Assembly (NCBI GenBank): GCA_023393125.1
Contig: JAEWMQ010000030.1
Location: 76,527-140,526 of the forward strand
DNA length: 64,000 bases
Origin: Bacillota bacterium
GTDB taxonomy: Bacteria; Bacillota; Clostridia; Lachnospirales; Cellulosilyticaceae
Direction of reading: 5' to 3'
Below the pieces are notes generated by a model. It did not search any database, had not been told where the DNA came from, and was given only the letters and a program-made list of their open reading frames with translations. Positions 17,251 to 25,301 of the stretch are shown here, piece by piece; the stretch's first letter is position 1, and the number at the start of each line of letters is the position of its first letter. Position numbers and translations under genes: made by a program.

Positions 17251-19449
17251 ATGGGTGAGAGAGATACAAAGTTTATAAATAAATTGTTAGAAGAGCTAAC
17301 ATTAGAAGAAAAGATTGGAATGATTCATGGTGCAGGTTTATTTAGAACAAAGGGAGTAGAAAGGCTTGGTATTCCACCGCTTAAAATGTCAGACGGCCCT
17401 ATGGGGGTTCGTATGGAGTTTGCAGATGCAGAATGGAAAGCTATTGGGAACACAGATGATCATGTCACTTATTTACCTAGTAATAGCGCTATTGCGGCTA
17501 CTTGGAATCGTGAACTAGCAGGTAAAGCAGGTGAGGTGTTAGGGGAAGAAGCTAGAGGAAGAGGAAAGGATATTATATTGGCACCGGGTATCAATATAAA
17601 AAGGAGTCCCTTATGTGGGAGAAATTTTGAATATATGAGTGAGGATCCCTATCTTGTTAAAGAACTTACAGTACCTATGATTAGAGGTATTCAACAATAT
17701 GATGTGGCAGCTTGTGTAAAACACTTTGCTGCTAATTCTCAAGAAACACAAAGATTATGGGTAGACACGTTAGTTGATGAAAGGACCTTGCAAGAAATTT
17801 ATTATCCCGCATTTAAAGATGCTGTTAAAAAAGCAAATACGTATTCACTAATGGGAGCATATAATTTACTTAATGGAAAACATTGTTGTGAAAACAGAAA
17901 ATTACTAGATGAAGTTTTACGTGAACAATGGGGTTATGATGGAACGATTATATCAGATTGGGGAGCAGTTCATAATACCCAAGCAGCAGCAGAATGTTCT
18001 TTAGACGTGGAAATGAGTATAACAAATGATTTTGATGACTATTGTCTGGCTACGCCATTACTGGAAAAAGTAAAATCTGGGGAAATTGATGAATGGCACA
18101 TTGATAATAAGGTGAAGAACATTCTTAGAATGATGCTACGCCTTCATATGATTGGAGATCAAGTCGAAGAAAGAAAGGCTGGAACTTACAATACCAAAAC
18201 ACATCAAGAAGCTGTACTAGAAGTAGCAAGAGAGTCTATCATTTTACTAAAAAATGAGAATCATCGACTACCATTTAAGAAAAAGAGATTAAAGAAGGTA
18301 GCAGTAATTGGACAAAATGCAGTTCAAATTCATTCTAATGGTGGTGGAAGTGCAGAGATTAAAGCACTCTATGAGATATCTCCACTTATGGGAATTAAAA
18401 AGATACTAGGAGGGAATACAGAAGTTGTTTTTGCTGAGGGGTACTATATTCCTGAAAAATGTGAAGAAAATAATCAAAACTGGCAAGCAACTAGTATCTA
18501 TAGCCAATCTTTAGAAATAGAAGATATCACGGGAGAGAATATAGGTGATAATTCAGGAAATATAATCAAAGAAAGAAGAAAACAAATTCAAGATCAACTT
18601 AGAGAAGAAGCGGTAGCACTTGCTAAAGAAGTAGAAGAGGTTATTTTAATCTGCGGTCTTAATCATGATTTTGATGTAGAGGGACTTGATAGGGAGCATA
18701 TGAGATTGCCTTATGAGCAAGATGCATTAATTCAAGCAGTTTTAGAAGCTAATCCCCATACAGTAGTAGTGATTTATGGAGGAGCCCCAGTAGAAATGCC
18801 ATGGATAGAACAAGTTGATTCTATTGTGTGGAGTTATTATGCTGGAATGGAGGGTGGGACTGCATTAGCTGAAGTATTATGGGGAGAAGTTAATCCCTCA
18901 GGGAAGCTTCCAGAAACATTCATAAGAAAATCAGCACAGTGTCCAGCACATTTTATTGGGGAGTTTGGAAAAGAGGATGTTGTGACATATAAGGAAGGAA
19001 TCATGGTTGGTTATCGTTATTACGATACCTATTGTACAGATATTCTATTACCATTTGGACATGGATTATCTTATACGAAATTCTTATATGATGATTTAAA
19101 AGTACAATTATTAGAGAAAGAAGATGAGTTATCTGTTATTGTAGAAGTAACTATAAAAAATATAGGAAATTTAGAGGGTGCAGAAATAGTGCAGGTTTAT
19201 ATAGCTGATGTAGAAGCAAGTGTAGAACGTCCATTACATGAATTAAAAGCTTTTGAAAAGGTAAACCTTAAGCCTGGAGAAACACGAAAAGTGTATTTTG
19301 TTTTAAATGAAGAAGCATTTAGCTTTTATAGTATCAAAGATAAAGGTTTTAAGATAGAAGATGGTGCATTTATGATACAAGTAGGAAGTTCTTCTAGAAA
19401 TATTCACTTAGAAGAAGAAATAATAATTAGCCATAATGATTTGAAGTAA
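17251..19449 (+). CDS. GH3 family beta-glycosidase, cytoplasmic
   Basis: 732 residues without a signal peptide. The GH3 N-terminal TIM barrel includes KMSDGPMGVR, LAPGINIKRSPLCGRNFEY and the KHFAAN substrate-binding motif. The nucleophile is Asp236 in ISDWGAVH. The alpha/beta sandwich domain follows (ESIILLKNENHRLP and GLNHDFDVEGLDRE), and the chain ends in a fibronectin III-like domain (ESFxFYS region, about 650-720). Most such proteins are beta-glucosidases or beta-xylosidases; the exact sugar cannot be fixed here. With no export signal it should act on imported oligosaccharides. GAGGAGGG precedes the ATG. The GH2 gene starts 30 bases after its stop, so the two are probably co-transcribed. 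Confidence 0.93.
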   Translation: MGERDTKFINKLLEELTLEEKIGMIHGAGLFRTKGVERLGIPPLKMSDGPMGVRMEFADAEWKAIGNTDDHVTYLPSNSAIAATWNRELAGKAGEVLGEEARGRGKDIILAPGINIKRSPLCGRNFEYMSEDPYLVKELTVPMIRGIQQYDVAACVKHFAANSQETQRLWVDTLVDERTLQEIYYPAFKDAVKKANTYSLMGAYNLLNGKHCCENRKLLDEVLREQWGYDGTIISDWGAVHNTQAAAECSLDVEMSITNDFDDYCLATPLLEKVKSGEIDEWHIDNKVKNILRMMLRLHMIGDQVEERKAGTYNTKTHQEAVLEVARESIILLKNENHRLPFKKKRLKKVAVIGQNAVQIHSNGGGSAEIKALYEISPLMGIKKILGGNTEVVFAEGYYIPEKCEENNQNWQATSIYSQSLEIEDITGENIGDNSGNIIKERRKQIQDQLREEAVALAKEVEEVILICGLNHDFDVEGLDREHMRLPYEQDALIQAVLEANPHTVVVIYGGAPVEMPWIEQVDSIVWSYYAGMEGGTALAEVLWGEVNPSGKLPETFIRKSAQCPAHFIGEFGKEDVVTYKEGIMVGYRYYDTYCTDILLPFGHGLSYTKFLYDDLKVQLLEKEDELSVIVEVTIKNIGNLEGAEIVQVYIADVEASVERPLHELKAFEKVNLKPGETRKVYFVLNEEAFSFYSIKDKGFKIEDGAFMIQVGSSSRNIHLEEEIIISHNDLK

Positions 19450-19479
19450 GTAAGTCTTGAAATGAAAAGAGGAGGGCTT

Positions 19480-22290
19480 ATGTTAGAAAAAATTGATTTA
19501 AAAGGAAAATGGCAATTTGAATTAGATCAGCAGATGAAGGGAATAGATGAATGTTATTTTGCAAGAAGTTTAAAAGATGACATTATATTACCTACAACGA
19601 CTTCAGAAGCTAAAAAAGGAGAATATAGGCTAGAAGAAAATATAGGTTATCTAACTGACCCTTACTTATATGAGGGATACGCATGGTATGCAAAAGAAAT
19701 AGTAATACCCAAGCAGTATCTTAATAAGACTATAAAATTAACATTAGAACGTACAAGAATTTCACATGTATGGATAGATAATGAGTATGTGGAAAACCAT
19801 AATAGTCTTTGTTCAAAACATACTTATGAGTTGAGTCAATACATTACTCAAAGTCGTCATAAGGTAACCATTATGATTGATAATACAGATTATCCTACAA
19901 GGGGAGGACATATGACTTCTCCTGATACGCAAACAAATTGGAATGGTATAACAGGTGAAATAAGCCTAACTATTTATGATGATGTATACTTGTCAAACGT
20001 AAAGTTGTATACAGACATTTCTACTAAATCGGTGAGGATAAAAGGTGACCTTAAGATAAAAGACAACCTTAAGGGAAATAATGAGATTATGCTTTATGCG
20101 TATGTAATAGATGAAAAAGAGATTTTTGAAAAGCAAATAATGAAGGTACAAGGTGAACAGATTGACTGGTCATACTGTTTAGGAGAAAAAGCTATTTTAT
20201 GGAGTGAATATACACCTAAAGTATATTCGCTAGTTATAGAAATAGAAAACCAAGGTAAGTGTATAGATAGAAGTGAATATTCCTTTGGATTACGAGAGTT
20301 CAAAGCTGAGAGAAATAAGTTTACTATAAATGGAAAGGATACTTTTCTTAGAGGAAAGCATGATGGGCTTATTTTCCCACTGACTGGCTATGCGCCTACT
20401 GATGTAGAGAGTTGGCTACAAGTAATGCAAACTGCTAAGATATATGGGATTAACCATTATCGGTTTCATACTTGCTGTCCCCCAAAGGCTGCTTTTACTG
20501 CAGCAGATCAACTAGGTATTTATATGGAACCAGAGTTACCATTTTGGGGGACAATAACATCACCATCAGATGGGCAGCATGATGAAGAAATGCATCAGTA
20601 TTTAGTTAATGAAGGATATAGAATTTTAGATGAATTTGGAGATCATCCCTCTTTTGTAATGATGTCATTAGGAAATGAATTATGGGGTAATAAAGAGGTA
20701 CTTAACGATATTCTTGGAGCTTATAAAAACTATGACAATAGGCATCTTTATACACAAGGATGTAACAACTTTCAATTTTCACCTTGTATTCTAGAGAATG
20801 ATGATTTTTTCTGTGGTGTTAGATTTTCAGAAGATAGATTATTTAGAGGTTCTTATGCTATGTGTGATGCGCCACAAGGACATATTCAGATGCAAACACC
20901 TAACACAATACATTGTTATGATGATAAGATACGCCCTACTACGGGGATATTTCATTCAAAAAATAAAGAGGGCTCTATAGAAATTCAGTATGGTACAGGT
21001 GTAAAAACGGTTGAATTAATAGAATCAGAGGAGCTTATTCCAAACGTACCAGTGGTTGCTCATGAAATTGGACAATATGAAGTATTTCCTAATTTTAAAG
21101 AAATTCAGAAGTATAAAGGCGTATTAGAACCTCGGAATTTGCAAGTATTTGAGAAAAGACTTAGTGCGGCAGGTATGTTACATAGAGCAGACGATTATTT
21201 TAAAGCATCGGGGAAACTGGCAGCAGCATGCTATAAAAATGAAATAGAAACAGCTTTTCGTAGTTATGAATTAGCAGGTTTTCAAATATTAGATTTACAA
21301 GATTTTACAGGGCAAGGGACCGCATTAGTAGGTATGCTAGATGCTTTTATGGAAAGCAAAGGAATTATAACTCCAGAAGAGTGGAGAAGCTTTTGTTCAG
21401 ATGCAGTTCTAATGGCTAAGTTTCCTAGCTATGTTTGTGGATTAAATGAAGATTTTAAAAGTACTATAGAAATAGCTTATTTTAGGCCTGAAATAGTTTA
21501 TGATGCTAGATTGAAAATTAAATTACTTAGCCAAGAAGAGGAAATTTACACAGAAATAGTTACAGTGGGAGATATTACAGTAGGGCATACGGTGCTACAT
21601 GAGTTGGCAATTCAATTTCCAAATACTTTGGAGTCTAGAGCAATAACATTAACAATAGAGATTGATAACACAGAGATACAAAATAGCTATACATTGTGGG
21701 TTTATCCTAGCTTATTAATGGAAATGGCTAATAATGAAGATGAGATAGTTACTACAAGCTTAGAGGAGGCATGTGAAGCATTACAAGTAGGAAAACGAGT
21801 ATTGTACTTACCTGAAATAAAGAACAATACTCATGCAATAGAGGGGACCTATTGTACGAATTTCTGGAATTATCCTATGTTTAGGTCTATTTCTGAGAGT
21901 GTAGATAAACCAGTGCCTATTGGTACCATGGGTTTATTAATTGATTATAAACACCCAGCATTGAAATATTTCCCGAGTGAATTTTATACGACACCTCAAT
22001 GGTTTGACATTGTGAATAAATCTAATGCTACTATATTAGATGATCTCATTTCAGCACCTATAGTACAAACAATAGATAACTTTGAGAGAAATCATATGCT
22101 AGGATTGATTTTTGAAGTCAAGATAGGTAAAGGGAAACTTTTAGTTTGTACTGCTGAACTGAATTATTTAGAAGAGAGTATGCCAGCAAAATGGCTTTAC
22201 TATAGCTTGAAAAACTATTTAAGTGCAGAAACATTTAAACCTAAAGAGAAAATGTCTTTAGAAGTATTTAAAAAACTTTATCACAAATAG
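19480..22290 (+). CDS. GH2-type glycoside hydrolase
   Basis: 936 residues from the ATG at 19480, which has AGGAGGG four bases before it; an in-frame ATG at 19462 lacks a ribosome site. The order is GH2: N-terminal sugar-binding sandwich (YEGYAWYAKEIVIP, TNWNGITGEISL), Ig-like domain, then TIM barrel with KHDG and HYRFHTCCPPKAAF. The acid/base is probably Glu400 in LGNELWG and the nucleophile Glu529 in AHEIGQYE. A long C-terminal part of about 300 residues follows the barrel. No signal peptide, so cytoplasmic. The substrate (galactoside, mannoside, glucuronide or other) is not determinable. It follows GH3 in an apparent two-gene operon, with no transporter or regulator attached. Confidence 0.85.
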   Translation: MLEKIDLKGKWQFELDQQMKGIDECYFARSLKDDIILPTTTSEAKKGEYRLEENIGYLTDPYLYEGYAWYAKEIVIPKQYLNKTIKLTLERTRISHVWIDNEYVENHNSLCSKHTYELSQYITQSRHKVTIMIDNTDYPTRGGHMTSPDTQTNWNGITGEISLTIYDDVYLSNVKLYTDISTKSVRIKGDLKIKDNLKGNNEIMLYAYVIDEKEIFEKQIMKVQGEQIDWSYCLGEKAILWSEYTPKVYSLVIEIENQGKCIDRSEYSFGLREFKAERNKFTINGKDTFLRGKHDGLIFPLTGYAPTDVESWLQVMQTAKIYGINHYRFHTCCPPKAAFTAADQLGIYMEPELPFWGTITSPSDGQHDEEMHQYLVNEGYRILDEFGDHPSFVMMSLGNELWGNKEVLNDILGAYKNYDNRHLYTQGCNNFQFSPCILENDDFFCGVRFSEDRLFRGSYAMCDAPQGHIQMQTPNTIHCYDDKIRPTTGIFHSKNKEGSIEIQYGTGVKTVELIESEELIPNVPVVAHEIGQYEVFPNFKEIQKYKGVLEPRNLQVFEKRLSAAGMLHRADDYFKASGKLAAACYKNEIETAFRSYELAGFQILDLQDFTGQGTALVGMLDAFMESKGIITPEEWRSFCSDAVLMAKFPSYVCGLNEDFKSTIEIAYFRPEIVYDARLKIKLLSQEEEIYTEIVTVGDITVGHTVLHELAIQFPNTLESRAITLTIEIDNTEIQNSYTLWVYPSLLMEMANNEDEIVTTSLEEACEALQVGKRVLYLPEIKNNTHAIEGTYCTNFWNYPMFRSISESVDKPVPIGTMGLLIDYKHPALKYFPSEFYTTPQWFDIVNKSNATILDDLISAPIVQTIDNFERNHMLGLIFEVKIGKGKLLVCTAELNYLEESMPAKWLYYSLKNYLSAETFKPKEKMSLEVFKKLYHK

Positions 22291-22342
22291 CGCTGAGCAA
22301 ATATCTTAATGATGCTAGATGAGAAAAGTGGTAAAATAGTTG

Positions 22343-22390
22343 AATAAAGGAAGTCCTTATCCAATGAAGGAGAAGGGCTTCCTTTATTTT
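22343..22390. terminator. Bidirectional terminator between GH2 and DegV genes
   Basis: AATAAAGGAAGTCCT and AGGGCTTCCTTTATT pair with one G-U pair around a 16-base loop. A run on one side and T run on the other suit both convergent genes. Confidence 0.88.
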
Positions 22391-22393
22391 AGT

Positions 22394-23239
22394 TTATTTA
22401 GTGAAATAAGCAAGACCAATGCTACCAGGACCGACATGAAGACCAATAACAGGACCAATTGATTGAATTTGAACACTGCGACCTAATTGGTTTTCTAGCG
22501 CTGTAGCTAAAGCCAATCCTTCTTCTTCACAATTGATATGATGAACAATGACATCACCTAACTCACGTTCAGCCAAATCACTCATAAATCCTTGGACAAT
22601 CGCATCAATTGCTTTTTTCTTCGTACGAACTTTAGTAAAGACAGAAGTTTGTCCATCCTTAACAGTTAAGATAGGCTTGATTTGTAATAATGTTCCAAAT
22701 AAAGCAGCAGCACCACCGATACGCCCTCCCTTTTTTAAATAAGTGAGAGTGTCAGGAGTAAATAGAAAACGACTATGATTAATGACAGCTTCGGCAATGG
22801 TAATTACTTCACCTAAGTTCTTACCTTCTGCAGCAGCTTTAGCGGCTTCAAGTGCAGTAAAACCAAGTTGCATGCAGTTCGTGCGAGAGTCTAGAATTTC
22901 TATTTCTGCATGGGGATATTTTTCTATAATCATATTTTTAGTAGCATGAGCACTAGCATACGTACCGCTCATTTCAGAAGAAAGGAAAATAGCTACAATA
23001 CTATGCCCTTGTTTGATTAAATTCTCGAAGGTATCATACATTTCACCAGGAGTAGGTTGTGAAGAAGTTGGAATTTCAGTAGACTTAGCCATTTCATCAT
23101 AAAAGGTTTCATTTTTGATATCCACTTCTCGTAAAACTTGATTATTTAAGTGTACACCTAAAGAAACAATAGAAATATCATGTTTTAAACGTGCTTGCTC
23201 AGGAATGTAAGACGTACTATCTGTAACAATTTTAATCAT
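22394..23239 (-). CDS. DegV family fatty-acid-binding protein, second copy
   Basis: 281 residues. It opens with IKIVTDSTSYIPEQA and has the family motifs SSEMSGTYASA and TLTYLKKGGRIGGAAALFG. The latter resembles the lipid-binding region of FakB proteins. It is clearly divergent from the copy at 12631-13482; multiple DegV paralogues that prefer different fatty acids are usual in Firmicutes. The - strand ribosome site is AAAAGGAG. It converges with the GH2 gene, is divergent from udk, and stands alone. Confidence 0.92.
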   Translation of the reverse strand: MIKIVTDSTSYIPEQARLKHDISIVSLGVHLNNQVLREVDIKNETFYDEMAKSTEIPTSSQPTPGEMYDTFENLIKQGHSIVAIFLSSEMSGTYASAHATKNMIIEKYPHAEIEILDSRTNCMQLGFTALEAAKAAAEGKNLGEVITIAEAVINHSRFLFTPDTLTYLKKGGRIGGAAALFGTLLQIKPILTVKDGQTSVFTKVRTKKKAIDAIVQGFMSDLAERELGDVIVHHINCEEEGLALATALENQLGRSVQIQSIGPVIGLHVGPGSIGLAYFTK

Positions 23240-23422
23240 TTTTTTAACTCCTTTTTAGCATACTATAAATTCATTAAAGCAATTTCATATGTATTTTATA
23301 TGTTTATAATATATTCCAGTTAGTTTTTTTGTAAAATCCTAGCCAAGCTTAGATGGCTATGTTATGATGAAATATAGTGGCTATGAGCCAAGCAAACAGA
23401 AAGAGACTAGATGGAGGATACT

Positions 23423-24040
23423 ATGAAGGAAATTTTAATCATAGGTATTGCAGGTGGAACGGGTTCTGGAAAAACAACTTTAACCCAAAAAATAAAAGAA
23501 GCGTTTAATGATGATGTGGTTGTTTTATCTCATGATTATTACTATAAATCTAATGCGCACTTAACATTTGAAGAACGTACAAAACTGAATTATGATCATC
23601 CTAATGCATTTGATACGGATCTTTTGATTGAACATGTTCGTAGACTAAAACAAGGTGAACCTATTTCACACCCAGTTTATTCGTTTGTAGAACATACACG
23701 TTTAGAAGAAGTTGTAGAAGTACAACCTAGAAAGGTTATTATTGTTGAGGGTATCCTTATTTTTGAAAGTCAAGAACTTTGTGACTTAATGGATATAAAA
23801 GTATTTGTGGATACTGATGCAGACCTACGTATTATTAGAAGACTTTTACGTGATGTAAAAGAAAGAGGAAGAGATTTAGATTCAGTTGTTAATCAATATA
23901 TTGGAACAGTTAAACCAATGCATGAGCGTTTTGTAGATCCAACTAAAAAGAGAGCGGATGTCATTATTCCGGAAGGTGGGTTTAATTCAGTTGCACTTTC
24001 TATGTTATTAGAGCAAATTCGTAATTTTATTAACCAATAA
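23423..24040 (+). CDS. udk: Uridine kinase
   Basis: 205 residues from the ATG at 23423, chosen because GGAGG lies 5 bases upstream; an in-frame ATG at 23411 contains that ribosome site itself. Udk phosphorylates uridine and cytidine in pyrimidine salvage. The P-loop GIAGGTGSGKTT is at the N-terminus, followed by SHDYYYKSN and YDHPNAFDTDLL, which are family signatures. The sequence RRLLRDVKERGRDLDSVV is the lid region. Length fits the family. It has a perfect terminator at 24040-24084. Confidence 0.95.
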   Translation: MKEILIIGIAGGTGSGKTTLTQKIKEAFNDDVVVLSHDYYYKSNAHLTFEERTKLNYDHPNAFDTDLLIEHVRRLKQGEPISHPVYSFVEHTRLEEVVEVQPRKVIIVEGILIFESQELCDLMDIKVFVDTDADLRIIRRLLRDVKERGRDLDSVVNQYIGTVKPMHERFVDPTKKRADVIIPEGGFNSVALSMLLEQIRNFINQ

Positions 24041-24084
24041 AAACAAAAGAGGTAGGATGAAAATCCTACCTCTTTTGTTTTATT
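24040..24084 (+). terminator. Terminator of udk
   Basis: AAAACAAAAGAGGTAGGAT pairs perfectly with ATCCTACCTCTTTTGTTTT around a GAAA tetraloop. The symmetric flanks would also work for the - strand gene that ends at 24157. Confidence 0.95.
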
Positions 24085-24156
24085 AAAATACACTAATTGT
24101 TAAACCTTACTTCTAATGAAGCCTATAAGATTAAATAGATTCGAATTTTATCTACT

Positions 24157-25026
24157 TTATTTTTTAATAAACATTTGTGTCCAATAGTGACCATTGCTAT
24201 CATAGCCAACTCCAATATGGGTGAACTTACTACTTAAAATATTAGCACGATGTCCAGAACTATTCATCCAACCTTTTACTACTGCTTCTGGGGTTGTATA
24301 GCCTTGAGCAATATTTTCACCAGCAGCTGTATAACTGATGCCAAATTGTTGCATCATATCAAAAGGTGAACCATAAGTTGGACTTGTGTGGCTAAAATAA
24401 CCGTTAGTACGCATATCGGTTGATTTAATGCGGGCTACTTTTCTGAGACTTTCATCCATTGAAAGAGGAGAAAGACCAGCAGTAGCACGTTCCTGATTAA
24501 CAAGGGTTAAGACTTGATCTTCAAAGCTTGTTTGTGCATCTGTAGTAGGTTCGTTTATCTCAGGGGCATTATCATCTGGCTGATTTGTAGCTGGAGGTAT
24601 AACAGGTTTAGTAATATAAACGCTTTTGTTTTTCCATTCTACGTTATAACCAAAGGTTTCTGCTAAAACTCTTAAAGTTATGTAGCTACGTCCATTCTTG
24701 ATTTCAATACAACGTGTTAAGAGTTTGCCATTTACCCATAGATTTTGTGTCTTAGAATTAATACGAACAGTGAGTGTTTTTTGTGTTGATTGATGGCTGC
24801 CAGTTAAAATAACCTCTGGTGATTGCCAATCTACTTGTAGGCCTAAAACTTCACCAACTGCACGCACTGGAATCATTGTTCTTTGTGTACTAGAAATATA
24901 AGCAGGTGTACTAGAACTATCAATTACTTTACCTTCTATATAAATAGGAATAGATGAAGCTGCAAATAGTGAAGAACATAAAAGTAAAACTGAGAGACAT
25001 AAAATAACAATTCTTTTGTTTTTCAT
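24157..25026 (-). CDS. Secreted CAP-domain protein with copper-amine-oxidase-type N-terminal domain
   Basis: 289 residues. A signal peptide spans about 1-23 (LCLSVLLLCSSLFAAS). Residues about 25-145 match the copper amine oxidase N-terminal (stalk) domain, with the TMIPVRAVGEVLGLQVDW repeat unit and a second similar segment (SYITLRVLAETFGYNVEW). A Pro/Asn/Asp-rich linker (about 147-165) leads to a CAP/SCP (YkwD-like) domain with NQERATAGLSPL, SHTSPTYGSPFDMM, AAGENIA and GWMNSSGHRANIL. No catalytic activity is established for bacterial CAP proteins, many of which are sporulation or surface proteins. It acts outside the membrane. Confidence 0.9.
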   Translation of the reverse strand: MKNKRIVILCLSVLLLCSSLFAASSIPIYIEGKVIDSSSTPAYISSTQRTMIPVRAVGEVLGLQVDWQSPEVILTGSHQSTQKTLTVRINSKTQNLWVNGKLLTRCIEIKNGRSYITLRVLAETFGYNVEWKNKSVYITKPVIPPATNQPDDNAPEINEPTTDAQTSFEDQVLTLVNQERATAGLSPLSMDESLRKVARIKSTDMRTNGYFSHTSPTYGSPFDMMQQFGISYTAAGENIAQGYTTPEAVVKGWMNSSGHRANILSSKFTHIGVGYDSNGHYWTQMFIKK

Positions 25027-25224
25027 AGTAAAACCTCTTTCTATTTATAAATTACAACTAATTGTTACAAAATGTTACGTAGTTATTACAAGATTACTCT
25101 AAGGGAAATTAATGAAAAAAACAAGACTAAAATAAAAATTACCATCAATTAACATACTTATATTTCGGCTTAAAATAAGCGTATAGAAAGCGTTTTTTCT
25201 AAAAAACTAATTTAAAAGAAAAAA

Positions 25225-25238
25225 TCGAACAGGTGTTT
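25225..25238 (+). promoter_or_regulatory. LexA (SOS) box upstream of uvrA
   Basis: CGAACAGGTGTTTG agrees at all 14 positions with the Bacillus-type consensus CGAACRNRYGTTYG and overlaps the -35 element of the uvrA promoter. Confidence 0.85.
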
Positions 25239-25263
25239 GAAAAACCGGATGTCTATGTTATAA
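25236..25263 (+). promoter_or_regulatory. Promoter of uvrA
   Basis: TTGAAA at 25236-25241 and TATAAT at 25258-25263 are 16 bases apart. The expected transcript starts near 25270, which excludes the in-frame ATG at 25233 and supports translation from 25302. Confidence 0.8.
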
Positions 25264-25301
25264 TCAATTATAAGAAACTAAGGATAAAAGAAGGGGAATT
25301 T

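Noticed and set aside
25184..25200. AGAAAGCGTTTTTTCT resembles a cre site upstream of uvrA
   Set aside because: Two mismatches to the consensus and no reason for carbon control of uvrA.
25233..25301. N-terminal extension of uvrA
   Set aside because: The upstream ATG lies within the LexA box and promoter; the family start is at 25302.
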